Source: Candidatus Gastranaerophilales bacterium
GTDB taxonomy: Bacteria > Cyanobacteriota > Vampirovibrionia > Gastranaerophilales > Gastranaerophilaceae
Direction of reading: 5' to 3'
Length of the DNA stretch: 64,000 bases
Assembly (NCBI GenBank): GCA_944323695.1
Contig: CALUTI010000001.1
Coordinates: forward strand, 217,582 to 281,581
The position numbers and the translations under genes were made by a program. The notes below the pieces were generated by a model. That model worked only from the letters and a program-made list of their open reading frames with translations. It was not told where the DNA came from and made no database searches. Shown one piece after another: positions 16,277 through 25,921 of the stretch. Position 1 is the stretch's first letter; every line of letters begins with the position of its first letter.

Positions 16277-18811
16277 ATGAATTGTTTTTTCAGAAAATAC
16301 CACGAAGCTTTATACAACTGCACAAAACCATATCAATACGTAGGCGGTGAATTTTTGTCCTACAACAAGGATTTTGAAAGCGCCAAAGTCAGATTTGCAT
16401 TTGCATTTCCCGACAAATATGAAATCGGCGTCAGCAACCTCGGGGTAAGGGTTTTATACGATATGATAAACCGTCAGTCCGATTATATGTGCGACAGGGT
16501 TTATGCACCGGAGCCGGACTTTAAACCCGAAATTTTATACGGCTTGGAAAGTAAACGTCCTATTAAGGATTTCGACGCTGTGGGATTTTCACTCCAGTAT
16601 GAAATGTCATATCCTACAGTTTTAAAAATGCTTGATATGGCGGGAATTCCGTATAAAAATTCTGACAGAACCGAAAATGACCCGATAATAATCGGCGGCG
16701 GGCCTTGTGCATATAATCCGCTTCCTATGGCGGAATTTTTCGATGTATTTATGATAGGCGACGGCGAAGAAAGCATGGTTGAAGTCTGCCAAATTTTAGA
16801 AAAGACAAAAGGCTTGCCGCGAATTGAACGTATAAAAGCACTTGTTGAAGGTGAGAATTCCGGACGCTGGTCAATAATTACAGGCGGCAAAGTCAGAAAA
16901 AGAATTGTACAGTTGGATTATGAAAGAGCTTTAAAATCTTATCCGATACCGTTTTCATCCTCTGTGCACGACAGAGCAATAGTTGAAATCCGCAGGGGCT
17001 GCGGGCGTATGTGCAGATTCTGCCAGCCGGGACACGTTACGCTTCCGGTTAGAGAAAGAAGTGCTGAAGATATTATAAGAATTGCAAAAGAACTGGTCAA
17101 AAACACCGGCTACGATGAATATTCACTGCTTTCACTATCTTCAAATGATTATTCAAATATTAATGAAGTAATAAAAGAACTTGCAGTTGATTTTAACGAA
17201 AAAAAAGTTTCAGTATCTTTGCCAAGCCAAAGAATTGACGGATTTAACCTTGAACTTGCAAACCTTGTTCAAAGCGTCAGAAAATCCACAATGACACTGG
17301 CGCCAGAGGCAGGAAGCCAGAGATTACGCGATGTTATTAAGAAAAACATAACGGAAGAGCAAATCCTTGATGCGGTTCTGACGCTCTACGAACACGGCTG
17401 GTCCAGAGTTAAATTCTATTTTATATGCGGATTGCCGACGGAAACCCTTGAAGATATGGATGAAATGGCTGAACTTTTGGGCAAAATTAAATACCGCACA
17501 AAACAAATAAAAAAAGAAAAAGGCCTGAAACACGGAATGGATATAACCTGCACGCTTTCAATATTTGTGCCGAAACCGTTTACGCCATTCCAGTGGTGCG
17601 GACAGATGAACCTTGATGAAGTAACTGCCCACATTCATTATTTAAAAGATAAAACAGCACATTTAAAAGGTGTCAAAATAAATTATCACGAAAAATTTGT
17701 CTCCCGGCTTGAAGCTGTCCTAACCCGCGGGGATGTAAATATGTGCAAATATGTTGAAGCACTTTACAAAAAAGGATGTTACCTTGATGCATGGGGCGAA
17801 TATTTTGATAAAAACGTCTGGCAGGAAACCGCAAAAGAACTTGGATTTGACCTTTCAGAACTTGCAGAACACACATATTCCACAGATGAAACGCTCCCCT
17901 GGGACTTTATTGATACGGGTTTGAACAAAGACTGGCTTATTAATGAATACAACACAGCGTTGAAGGTTGATGAAAATTCACCGCATATTGTTCCGACCTG
18001 TGAAACCAAATGCGTAAATTGCGGAGTATGCCCGAACTTTAAAACGCATAAAGTTATGGCAAAACCTTTCAAGGCAAGCGAAAAAGCACAGCAATTAGCA
18101 AAAATTGAACCCGTTGATCCCGCAAATTCTCACTGCTGCATAAGAGAAACCTACAAATACCGGATTAAATTAACTAAAACCGGGATTTTAAAATATTTTT
18201 CACACCTTGACTGGCAAAATACATTTTTTAAAGCTCTTGCAAGAACAGATTTGAATATCGCATTTTCACAAGGTTTTAACCCCTCAATGAAGGTGTCAAT
18301 GGGTGTTGCGCTGCCGCTGTTTGCAGAAAGCTTATGCGAGTTTGTGGACATTGAACTTTATGACAACCTGCCCTGTGAAACTGTCCAACTAAAGTTAGAA
18401 AAAGTTTTGCCTTCACAATCTAAAATAATAAGTATTGTAAAACTTGAAAAAGGTGCGAAATCCATTGACAATACTGTTTGTTGGGCTGAATATAAGGTGG
18501 AAATTTTTGATAACACACTTTACGATTTTGAAAAATTAGTATATAATACAAACAGAGTTTTATCTTCTGATGAAATTTATATCGAGAAGAAAAACAAAAA
18601 AGGTTTAATTAAAAAAACAGACATCAAACCGTCATTAAAATCTTACAGATTTGAAGATAACTGTCTGTTCATAGTATTAAAAACAGGTCAAAACCTTGAA
18701 AACGGCATTCAATCCTTGAGAGCGGATGTGCTGATGAACGTAATTGCAGAAGGTATATCATTTAATATCACACGCACAAGGTTTTTTGACGAGAGTTTAA
18801 AAGAATTGTAA
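16277..18811 (+). CDS. B12-binding radical SAM protein fused to DUF2344-type domain
   Basis: 844 residues. The order is a B12-binding-like domain (about 1-200; GVSNLGVRVLYD, IIIGGGPCAYNPLPMAEFFD), a radical SAM domain with Cys242, Cys246 and Cys249 (RRGCGRMCRFCQPG), and a C-terminal domain from about residue 620 (YRIKLTKTGILKYFSHLDW..., FSQGFNPSMKVSMGVALPL) of the DUF2344/TIGR03936 type. This architecture matches the TIGR03960 family, which is usually found, as here, directly before RNase E/G. It may act on RNA, but no reaction is established for it to my knowledge. Confidence 0.92.
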   Translation: MNCFFRKYHEALYNCTKPYQYVGGEFLSYNKDFESAKVRFAFAFPDKYEIGVSNLGVRVLYDMINRQSDYMCDRVYAPEPDFKPEILYGLESKRPIKDFDAVGFSLQYEMSYPTVLKMLDMAGIPYKNSDRTENDPIIIGGGPCAYNPLPMAEFFDVFMIGDGEESMVEVCQILEKTKGLPRIERIKALVEGENSGRWSIITGGKVRKRIVQLDYERALKSYPIPFSSSVHDRAIVEIRRGCGRMCRFCQPGHVTLPVRERSAEDIIRIAKELVKNTGYDEYSLLSLSSNDYSNINEVIKELAVDFNEKKVSVSLPSQRIDGFNLELANLVQSVRKSTMTLAPEAGSQRLRDVIKKNITEEQILDAVLTLYEHGWSRVKFYFICGLPTETLEDMDEMAELLGKIKYRTKQIKKEKGLKHGMDITCTLSIFVPKPFTPFQWCGQMNLDEVTAHIHYLKDKTAHLKGVKINYHEKFVSRLEAVLTRGDVNMCKYVEALYKKGCYLDAWGEYFDKNVWQETAKELGFDLSELAEHTYSTDETLPWDFIDTGLNKDWLINEYNTALKVDENSPHIVPTCETKCVNCGVCPNFKTHKVMAKPFKASEKAQQLAKIEPVDPANSHCCIRETYKYRIKLTKTGILKYFSHLDWQNTFFKALARTDLNIAFSQGFNPSMKVSMGVALPLFAESLCEFVDIELYDNLPCETVQLKLEKVLPSQSKIISIVKLEKGAKSIDNTVCWAEYKVEIFDNTLYDFEKLVYNTNRVLSSDEIYIEKKNKKGLIKKTDIKPSLKSYRFEDNCLFIVLKTGQNLENGIQSLRADVLMNVIAEGISFNITRTRFFDESLKEL

Positions 18812-18826
18812 GAAGGATTGTAAATT

Positions 18827-20545
18827 ATGGGAAACTACAAAAACAACAACCGTAACAAACAGCAGTTTGATAATTCGACTGCTGAAAAGAAAATTATTAT
18901 TGCAGAAAGAGACAATATCGCAGCGGTTATGGAAAACAAAAAAGTAACAGACTTTTTTATCCATAGAGGAGACGTGCTTTTAGGAGATGTTTACCTTGCA
19001 ACCGTTGACAACATTTTGCCGAGTATTGATGCGGCATTCGTAAACGTAGGCAGCGATAAGATGGGCTTTTTGCACGCGGAAGACGTTATGGGAAAAGGAA
19101 CTTTAAAAGAAAAACTTAAACCCAAACAAAAGCTCATTGTACAGGTAGTAAAAGAACCTACAGGTCATAAAGGCCCCAGAGTAACTACCGAAATCAGCCT
19201 TCCGGGAAGATTTTTGGTACTTATGCCTTATGAACCCGGCGTCAGCGTAAGTAAAAAGATTGAAAACTCAAAAGAAAGAGCAAGACTTAAAGCTATAATG
19301 AACCTCATTAAGCCCGTTGGAGTAGGCGTAATCATCCGTACTGAAGCTGAAGGTCAGACAGAAGCTGATATTCAGGAGGATTTGGAAATTCTTCTGGAAA
19401 AATGGAATAACATCATAACTTCTGCCGAAACTTTAACCCCTCCAAACCTTATCTACAGAGATCAGGATTTGTTATACAGGGTTATCAGAGAAGCCTGCAC
19501 GGATGATGTTAAAGAAATCATTGTGGATACTGCATTTGCTTTGAACAGAGTTCAAAATTTACTCCAGAACTGGCACATGAATAAAAATATTCAGGTAACA
19601 TTATACAAAGGAACTGAACCGCTGCTTGTTGCAACCGATATTCATAAAGAAATCAAAGCAGCTTTAAACGTAAAAGTTAACATGCCGTCCGGCGGGTATT
19701 TGTTTATCCAGCAGACGGAAGCTTTAACCGTAATCGACGTAAACAGCGGTAAGTTCACAAGCTCTGCCACTCAGGATGAAACTATTTTAAAAACGAATAT
19801 TGAAGCCGTCCATGAAATTGCACGACAATTACGTTTAAGAAACATAGGCGGTATGGTAATCATTGACTTTATCGATATGATGTCACGCGCGGATAAACTT
19901 GCGATTATGGAAGAATTGGAAATAGCCCTTGAGCCGGATAAAGCGAAACCTCAGGTCGGTCAGCTTTCCGATTTGGGACTTGTTGAACTTACCCGCCACA
20001 GACAGGGACAGTCTTTATCAGAAATTTTCACAAGAAAATGCCCGCACTGTCAGGGTACAGGATTCTTTATGAATGAATTTAACTTCTCTACCCCGACAGC
20101 AGAAGGTGAATATCGCGCAAAACAAGCTAAAACAAAACTTCCTATATCTAATAACTTTAAAAAGAATAAAAATAATAAACCTCAGGAAGTTCAGGCTGAA
20201 GCAGCCGTTGATGAACAGCCTCAAAATAACCAGCCGGTTGAAATAGAAGTTGAAAATCCGGCACAGGTTGCACAAAACAATGAAAATGCAAAACGCGACA
20301 ACAAGCGTAAAAACAACCGCAGAAACAACAAATTCAACAAAAATAAAGAAACTGTTGAAAACGAAATTCCAACGGCGGAAACTGTTTTGAAACCTAACGA
20401 AGAAATCAAACCGGTTATAGAAGAAAAACCTGCCGAACCGGAACAAACAGCACAAGAACCCGTTCAGGAAGAAAAACCAAAACGTAAACGCACAACAACA
20501 AGAAAACCTCGTGCGAAAAAAAGTGAGGCAAAAGTTGAAGAATAA
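18827..20545 (+). CDS. ribonuclease E/G family endoribonuclease
   Basis: 572 residues, size of RNase G plus a tail. It has the S1 RNA-binding region (GDVLLGDVYLATVDNILPSI, about 40-60), the DNase I-like catalytic part with NIGGMVIIDFIDM, and the Zn-link CPHC at 405-408, followed by a ~150-residue disordered tail alternating basic Asn/Lys-rich and Glu/Pro-rich stretches. It probably cleaves single-stranded AU-rich RNA in mRNA decay and rRNA maturation; the tail may bind partners or membrane. AAGGA lies before the ATG. Confidence 0.95.
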   Translation: MGNYKNNNRNKQQFDNSTAEKKIIIAERDNIAAVMENKKVTDFFIHRGDVLLGDVYLATVDNILPSIDAAFVNVGSDKMGFLHAEDVMGKGTLKEKLKPKQKLIVQVVKEPTGHKGPRVTTEISLPGRFLVLMPYEPGVSVSKKIENSKERARLKAIMNLIKPVGVGVIIRTEAEGQTEADIQEDLEILLEKWNNIITSAETLTPPNLIYRDQDLLYRVIREACTDDVKEIIVDTAFALNRVQNLLQNWHMNKNIQVTLYKGTEPLLVATDIHKEIKAALNVKVNMPSGGYLFIQQTEALTVIDVNSGKFTSSATQDETILKTNIEAVHEIARQLRLRNIGGMVIIDFIDMMSRADKLAIMEELEIALEPDKAKPQVGQLSDLGLVELTRHRQGQSLSEIFTRKCPHCQGTGFFMNEFNFSTPTAEGEYRAKQAKTKLPISNNFKKNKNNKPQEVQAEAAVDEQPQNNQPVEIEVENPAQVAQNNENAKRDNKRKNNRRNNKFNKNKETVENEIPTAETVLKPNEEIKPVIEEKPAEPEQTAQEPVQEEKPKRKRTTTRKPRAKKSEAKVEE

Positions 20546-20831
20546 AAAATTCTTAAAAAGCTTAATTATTCCGGCAGCAGTAATTCTTATTACTGCTCTG
20601 CCGGGGTATTGCGCACCCACGGTTTCAATAAAACAGGCTGCTATAAAATTTCTGCTTGCAATGGGCGGTGTTGCGCTATCTTCTATTATAATTTTTGCAG
20701 GGCTTTCAATTTATAATAAATTTTTTGTTGAACATAAATCAATCAGCTTTAACAAAGAAGATTCCCTGTCAACGCCTGATAACGTTGATGATGCAGTGAA
20801 TTTCTTTATAAGAAAAAACAAATTAAGGTAA
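20511..20831 (+). CDS. small membrane protein overlapping the RNase gene
   Basis: 106 residues from a GTG at 20511, overlapping the RNase frame by 35 bases; a second GTG at 20523 is equally possible. Two hydrophobic segments are seen (LIIPAAVILITALPGYCA, about 18-35, and FLLAMGGVALSSIIIFAGL, about 47-65), followed by a polar tail. The first segment ends in a signal-peptidase-like GYCA. Function unknown; it precedes a pilin-like mini-protein by 4 bases. Confidence 0.65.
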   Translation: MRKKVRQKLKNKKFLKSLIIPAAVILITALPGYCAPTVSIKQAAIKFLLAMGGVALSSIIIFAGLSIYNKFFVEHKSISFNKEDSLSTPDNVDDAVNFFIRKNKLR

Positions 20832-20835
20832 TTGT

Positions 20836-21057
20836 ATGAAAAAAGCATTTGGTGTAATAGAACTTTTAATATCATTTTTACTTTTAAGCATAATCATTGC
20901 CGGATTTATGCATATGACCTTAATCCAGATGCAAGACGGGCAAATGAAACACACACGGCTTGAAGATGCACAAGAGCAGGCAGATCAAATGATAGATGAA
21001 ATTCAGAATATAAAGCAAAAAAATCTTGAATACGAAAAAGAATTACTTAACGACTAA
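20836..21057 (+). CDS. pilin-like mini-protein
   Basis: 73 residues. MKKAFG then VIELLISFLLLSIIIAGFM fits a prepilin signal with Glu at position +3 or so after Gly6 and a long hydrophobic helix. The remaining ~45 residues are a charged helix (coiled-coil-like), with no globular pilin head. It could be a minor pseudopilin that only joins or caps the fibre, or a single-pass protein that resembles one. TAAGG before the start is a weak binding site. Confidence 0.6.
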   Translation: MKKAFGVIELLISFLLLSIIIAGFMHMTLIQMQDGQMKHTRLEDAQEQADQMIDEIQNIKQKNLEYEKELLND

Positions 21058-21981
21058 AGATTTTTTAAGTTCAAAATTCTTGTGAATAATCCCGAACATT
21101 TCATACATAAACTTGTTGTACGGAACAGGAATATTATGTTTTTTTCCAAATTCAATCATCGTGCCCGCAAACATTTCGACTTCAGTTTTGCGCCCTGCCA
21201 GAACATCCTGAAACATTGAGGTTTTTCCGTCAGGAATCATTTTTGAAAGCGCATACATAGCCTCATCAATCATAATATCAGTATTTTTAACGCCTTCAGC
21301 CTTTGCAACAGCTTGCACCTCCTGCATTAATTTCTTTGCAAGCTCAAGAAATTTATCATTTGCGTTCATCTCGCCAAATGTCATCCTCAAAAGCGCAGAG
21401 GGCTGATTAGTACTTACATTCATCATATATTTAAGCCAAAGTGCATGAAGCATATCTTCAGGGATTTGGTAATCTATACCAACCTTATCAAAGTAATTTT
21501 TTACACGGGTTTCGTTGGTTTTATCCGAATCTTTTGAGCCAAAAACAATCTTTCCGACGCCGTCTTGAGTTATAAATCTTCCCTCACGCATTGCGCTATG
21601 ACCTATAAAATAAGATAATAATAACTTATTCCAGCCATATTCTTTTGCAATTATGGCCTCTGAGGTTACGCCGTTCAAAAGCGAAAGAATAACGGTATCC
21701 TCTTTTATAAAATTTTTAATGTTTTGTATAGCAGAATGCAGCCCGTCAAATTTAGTTGCAATAATAATCAAATCCGCCTTAAAATCACTATTTTCCGGCA
21801 AAACATAATCGAATTTTAACTCTTTTCCGTTAAATACCATAGGAGATTTTGAATAACGTTCAAGACGTTCTTTATCAACAAGAATTTTTAAATTATCAGG
21901 GCTGAATTTATAAATTTTATCGGCGTAAATACTGCCTACTGCACCAATCCCGCATATTAAAACATTTTTAATCTCATTCAT
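21043..21981 (-). CDS. panE: 2-dehydropantoate 2-reductase (ketopantoate reductase) family
   Basis: About 312 residues from the ATG at 21981 (MNEIKNVLICGIGAVGS); an upstream in-frame ATG at 22008 adds nine residues. The N-terminal NADPH-binding loop GIGAVGS is clear, followed by LIIATKFDGL and LLNGVTSE, and the C-terminal domain with ALWLKYMMNVSTNQPSAL and GRKTEVE, the ApbA/PanE signature. It would reduce ketopantoate to pantoate for coenzyme A; the window also has coaX. Paralogues with other substrates exist, so the exact substrate is likely but unproven. Confidence 0.85.
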   Translation of the reverse strand: MNEIKNVLICGIGAVGSIYADKIYKFSPDNLKILVDKERLERYSKSPMVFNGKELKFDYVLPENSDFKADLIIIATKFDGLHSAIQNIKNFIKEDTVILSLLNGVTSEAIIAKEYGWNKLLLSYFIGHSAMREGRFITQDGVGKIVFGSKDSDKTNETRVKNYFDKVGIDYQIPEDMLHALWLKYMMNVSTNQPSALLRMTFGEMNANDKFLELAKKLMQEVQAVAKAEGVKNTDIMIDEAMYALSKMIPDGKTSMFQDVLAGRKTEVEMFAGTMIEFGKKHNIPVPYNKFMYEMFGIIHKNFELKKSLVVK

Positions 21982-22126
21982 AACATTTTTATCGTACCAC
22001 AAATACATGGTTATAAGAAAGTACCAATATGTTAATTTTTATTCACAAACCATTATATTTTTGCAATTCGCACATAAAAAAATACTTTATATAAACATAG
22101 TAGTGTAGATTATTTTAGTGTGGAAA

Positions 22127-22915
22127 ATGGGAATTGACATCAGAAGACCGCTTGGTGTGGGCGGAATCAATTCAAATATAAATATATTTTCATCCCGTGT
22201 AGGTTTTGGAAACAGTTTTGGCGGAGACAGTTTTGAAAGCACTTCCGTTAACCGCTTTGTTACGGAAAATTATATTCAAAGTGCCTTAATGTCAAACCCT
22301 CAAATCAAAGCTATTCTCAAAGAAATGAACGCTCCGGCTAAATTAAACCTGAAAGAACTGCAAGAGCTTTCCGAAAACCACTCAAAAGAGACCCAAAATA
22401 TCGCCGCAGGAATAATTAACAACCTGCCAAAAGGTTTAAAACAACATGTTGATGTTAAAGCTGTTAAAGATGCGGCATATCTTCACGATTTGGGTAAAGT
22501 CTTAATCCCGACAGAAATTTTAAACAAAAACGGCAAACTTACCGATGCAGAAAAGGAAATTATGCACCGCCATTCAGAATTGGGCTACGAATTATTGAAA
22601 AACAGCGGGCTTGATAATAAAACACTAAATTTAATCAAATACCACCACCAAAATGCAAGCCACACAGGTTATCCTAAAGTCCCGGCAGACTTTTTTGCCG
22701 ACTTAAATTTACAAATTCTGACAGCCGCCGACAAATATTCCGCACTAATTGAACCCCGTGTTTATAAAGCTCCAATGGATAAAGAGCAGGCTCTTACAAT
22801 TATCTATAAAGACGTTGCAAAGGGAAATCTTCATCCGTTTGTTTTTAAAGCTCTGAAGGATTATGCCGAAAATTCAACAAATATTGCAAAAAGCGCTGGC
22901 AATTTTGTACAATAA
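22127..22915 (+). CDS. HD-GYP domain protein
   Basis: 262 residues from ATG 22127 (a GTG at 22118 is an alternative). The first ~85 residues are lineage-specific with no clear domain (IFSSRVGFGNSFGG). The HD-GYP domain follows, with His120-Asp121 (HDLGK), HRH at 147-149, HH at 173-174 and GYP at 181-183. HD-GYP proteins hydrolyse cyclic di-GMP or related dinucleotides. There is no receiver domain or sensor, so regulation is not visible. No GGDEF partner is in the window. Confidence 0.85.
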   Translation: MGIDIRRPLGVGGINSNINIFSSRVGFGNSFGGDSFESTSVNRFVTENYIQSALMSNPQIKAILKEMNAPAKLNLKELQELSENHSKETQNIAAGIINNLPKGLKQHVDVKAVKDAAYLHDLGKVLIPTEILNKNGKLTDAEKEIMHRHSELGYELLKNSGLDNKTLNLIKYHHQNASHTGYPKVPADFFADLNLQILTAADKYSALIEPRVYKAPMDKEQALTIIYKDVAKGNLHPFVFKALKDYAENSTNIAKSAGNFVQ

Positions 22916-22938
22916 TTTGTTTATAGTATAATTTAAGA

Positions 22939-24453
22939 ATGAATTTAGACAGTGCAATTGATAGTTTGCTATCACCTATAGCCGATAAAATTTCAGGGAT
23001 TATATTTTACTCCGTAACGATAAATGGTGTTGAAGTTCAATTACTTGTAGCACTTTTAATGTTTGCGGCACTTTATTTTACATTCAGGATGAGATTTATC
23101 GGGATATGGGGATTTAAGCACGGGCTTAACCTTATACTCAACAAATATAAGCATGAAGATTTAATAAAACGCAAGAAAAAAGGCGAAGTTTCGTCATTTC
23201 AGGCACTAACCGCGACGATTTCAGCATCAGCAGGTATCGGTAACGTTGCAGGCTCTGCCGCTGCGGTTTCAATAGGCGGGCCGGGTGTAATCTTTTGGAT
23301 GGTTATTGCGGGCTTTTTCTCAATGGCGTTAAAGTTTGCGGAAGTTCTTTTAGGGATTAAATTCCGTAAAGTAAACAAAGACGGCACAGTATCCGGAGGT
23401 CCGATGTATTACATTTTAGGCGGATTAAAAGCCCCGTGGATTAAACCTTTTGCGCCTTATTTATCTAAAATTTATGCGCTATGCTGTATTTTTGCAATGA
23501 TTGGCGGCTGGAATTTATTCCAGATAAACGCGATGACTGCACAGATTACAGAAGTTACGGGCGGTGAAAACAGCTTTTTTGCGGGACAGAGCTGGCTTTT
23601 AGGTCTTATCGTTGCAATAATCACTTATGTAACAATTATCGGCGGAATAAAAGCCATCGGCAAATTCACCTCAAAAGTTACGCCCGTAATGTGTACATTA
23701 TATGTATTTTCAGCATTTATTATATGTTTAATACACATAGGGCATATTCCTCAAACAATTTGTCTAATCATAAAAGAAGCGTTTAAACCTCAAGCGTTGA
23801 CAGGCGGGATGTTTGCATGTATGTTGTGGGGCTTCAGACGAGCTATGTTTGCCAATGAAGCCGGACTTGGAACTGCACCGATTGCATTTTCCGCCGTAAA
23901 AACCAGCAAACCCGTAGCACAAGCCTTTATTGCAATGCTGCAGCCTTTTGTGGACACAATTATTGTAGGTTCCGCAACGGCTTTTGTAATCGTCGTATCG
24001 GGAGTTTATCAGCAATCTACCGGACTTGCGGGAATTGAATTGACTTCCAAAGCATTTGAAAGCGTTTGCCCGTTTTTCCCGATACTTTTAACTGTTATGG
24101 CAAGCTGTTTTGTTTTATCAACAATGCTTTGCGGATCATATTACGGAATTAAGAGCTGGAATTTTCTCTTTGGCGATTCAAAATTGACAACGAGGACTTT
24201 TCAGGTTATATATTGTTTATTCATAATTATCGGTTCTGCTATGAACTTTAAAAGTATAATAAATCTTTCTGATGCATTTACTCTGTTTTTAGCCGTTCCG
24301 AACTTATTTGCGGTATTTTTACTATCAAATGTAATTATGAAGGAACTTAAACGATATTGCCAAAAATATAATATTGGGTTAATATTTAACAATAACAAGG
24401 AGAGAGATGAAAATGATGATGAAAAAAGAATGCCTGAACATTGTGGAATCTAA
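22939..24453 (+). CDS. alanine/glycine:cation symporter (AGCS family)
   Basis: 504 residues with about ten hydrophobic segments. AGCS signatures are present: FTFRMRFIGIWGFKHGLNLI, GIGNVAGSAAAVSIGGPGVIFWM and ANEAGLGTAPIAFSAVKT. It imports alanine or glycine with sodium. The hydrophilic C-terminal tail overlaps the next gene by 47 bases, and that gene's ribosome binding site lies within it. Confidence 0.95.
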   Translation: MNLDSAIDSLLSPIADKISGIIFYSVTINGVEVQLLVALLMFAALYFTFRMRFIGIWGFKHGLNLILNKYKHEDLIKRKKKGEVSSFQALTATISASAGIGNVAGSAAAVSIGGPGVIFWMVIAGFFSMALKFAEVLLGIKFRKVNKDGTVSGGPMYYILGGLKAPWIKPFAPYLSKIYALCCIFAMIGGWNLFQINAMTAQITEVTGGENSFFAGQSWLLGLIVAIITYVTIIGGIKAIGKFTSKVTPVMCTLYVFSAFIICLIHIGHIPQTICLIIKEAFKPQALTGGMFACMLWGFRRAMFANEAGLGTAPIAFSAVKTSKPVAQAFIAMLQPFVDTIIVGSATAFVIVVSGVYQQSTGLAGIELTSKAFESVCPFFPILLTVMASCFVLSTMLCGSYYGIKSWNFLFGDSKLTTRTFQVIYCLFIIIGSAMNFKSIINLSDAFTLFLAVPNLFAVFLLSNVIMKELKRYCQKYNIGLIFNNNKERDENDDEKRMPEHCGI

Positions 24454-25048
24454 ATGCAGAGCGTGCAAAGCTTGTGCTCTTGCTAAAACCCGCCACAACG
24501 TAGTATTTTCAGACGGCAACCCCGAAACAGCAAGTATTGTTTTGATAGGCGAAGCCCCGGGTGAATTGGAAGATATGGAAGGAAAACCTTTCGTAGGACG
24601 TGCAGGACAGTTATTAGATGAATTTTTAACAGATGCCGGAATTTCAAGAGAAGATGATTTATATATCATCAATACCGTAAAATGCAGACCTCCGGAAAAC
24701 AGAATTCCTACTGATGAAGAAAAATCAGCCTGTGAAAAATTCTTACACGCACAAATTGATATTATGAATCCTAAAGCAATCATATTCTGCGGTGCAACTG
24801 CTCTTAAATCTTTCTGGGCAGATCAAAAAGTTCAAATATCAAAAATCCGCGGCAACTGGTTCACTGTAAATATCAACAATAAAGAATACAAGGCAATGGC
24901 AATATTCCATCCGTCTTATTTGTTGAGAAACCACTCAATGCAGGAAGGTTCACCAAGAAGATTAATGCAAAGGGATTTAATAGAAATTAGAAACACTATT
25001 TTATCCGACAAAATTGCAGAAAATTCAAATGATTTAGCATTAGTATAA
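24407..25048 (+). CDS. uracil-DNA glycosylase, family 4 type
   Basis: 213 residues. Fe-S ligands fit Cys20, Cys23, Cys93 and Cys109; motif A is GEAPGELED (48-56), the second motif HPSYLLRN is near the C-terminal third. It removes uracil from DNA in base excision repair. The start follows AAGGAGAG at the end of the symporter gene, with an overlap of 47 bases. A terminator follows directly. Confidence 0.93.
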   Translation: MKMMMKKECLNIVESKCRACKACALAKTRHNVVFSDGNPETASIVLIGEAPGELEDMEGKPFVGRAGQLLDEFLTDAGISREDDLYIINTVKCRPPENRIPTDEEKSACEKFLHAQIDIMNPKAIIFCGATALKSFWADQKVQISKIRGNWFTVNINNKEYKAMAIFHPSYLLRNHSMQEGSPRRLMQRDLIEIRNTILSDKIAENSNDLALV

Positions 25049-25079
25049 AAAAGACGGGAATTAATTCCCGTCTTTTTTT
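25047..25079. terminator. bidirectional intrinsic terminator
   Basis: AAAAAAGACGGGAATT and its complement AATTCCCGTCTTTTTT, between the convergent glycosylase and phosphatase-like genes; it includes the stop codon of the latter. Confidence 0.88.
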
Positions 25080-25891
25080 ATATTTAATTTAGTTCTTAAA
25101 TTCTCATCAAATTCTTCAGTGAATCCTAATCTGTTTTTATCTTCCGCAGAAAGATTGTTATACATATTTTTTATACATTCCCTGATAAATTCAGTTGTAG
25201 GTTCTATTTTATCTCCCTGCCATTTCGGATTAAAATATGCATTCAAAGCCAACACATTAGGTGTTCTAAACTCGCCCAAATCACAGCCTATATATAATGA
25301 CCCTTCATTCATTACATTAGTAAAGTCTATAAATTCATCCATAAATGCTTTGCGTTCTGATTCAGTCTTTTGTTTATAATCTTGCATTTGAGCCAAAAAT
25401 TCTTGTTTGTTTAATGCCTGTTTGTAAAGTTCATTTTCTTTTTTGCCAAACAATTCTTCATTAGTAATAAAAATTGGTTTGCTCCAATAATCTAACGGTA
25501 TATAATATCTGTAATAATTAATATTTTTTTGTTCACAGGCATCTCTTAACTTATTAAAGCCTGCCAGATCAACAATTGTTTTAATATTAGATTTTTTAAG
25601 AAGGTCTAAATATTCCGGATTCCGAAATAATGACGCGCCTTTGTAGGATCCGGCGCCTATATTTTCAATATTAGGAATAAACACATCATCAATTGATGCC
25701 GCACATTCCGGCATATACTCATCATAAGGGTCGTTCATAAATAAAAATTGCGGATAAATATGAGCCCTTATGGCACCACGAATTTTTTGCCCGCCATAAT
25801 CATCTGCCATATGATGGACCGAATCATTCTCCTCCTGCGAAAAATTCGCTCTGAAGTTAATATTAAAAGAATTTAATGCTGAAATTTTCAT
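25061..25891 (-). CDS. CX5R tyrosine-phosphatase-like protein, paralogue 1
   Basis: 276 residues from the ATG at 25891, 8 bases after AGGAG. The fold order recalls dual-specificity phosphatases: strand IKTIVDLAG (103-111), NINYYRYYIPLDYW, then LYIGCDLGEFRT with Cys203 and Arg209 (CX5R). The usual His before Cys is Gly. The general-acid Asp is not obvious. It shares this core and the ending LGFTEEF with the next gene upstream (25922-26755). The N terminus carries NINFRAN (10-16). Whether it is catalytic is uncertain. Confidence 0.7.
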   Translation of the reverse strand: MKISALNSFNINFRANFSQEENDSVHHMADDYGGQKIRGAIRAHIYPQFLFMNDPYDEYMPECAASIDDVFIPNIENIGAGSYKGASLFRNPEYLDLLKKSNIKTIVDLAGFNKLRDACEQKNINYYRYYIPLDYWSKPIFITNEELFGKKENELYKQALNKQEFLAQMQDYKQKTESERKAFMDEFIDFTNVMNEGSLYIGCDLGEFRTPNVLALNAYFNPKWQGDKIEPTTEFIRECIKNMYNNLSAEDKNRLGFTEEFDENLRTKLNIKKDGN

Positions 25892-25921
25892 AAAAAACAC
25901 TCCTAAACATTTGCAGACAAC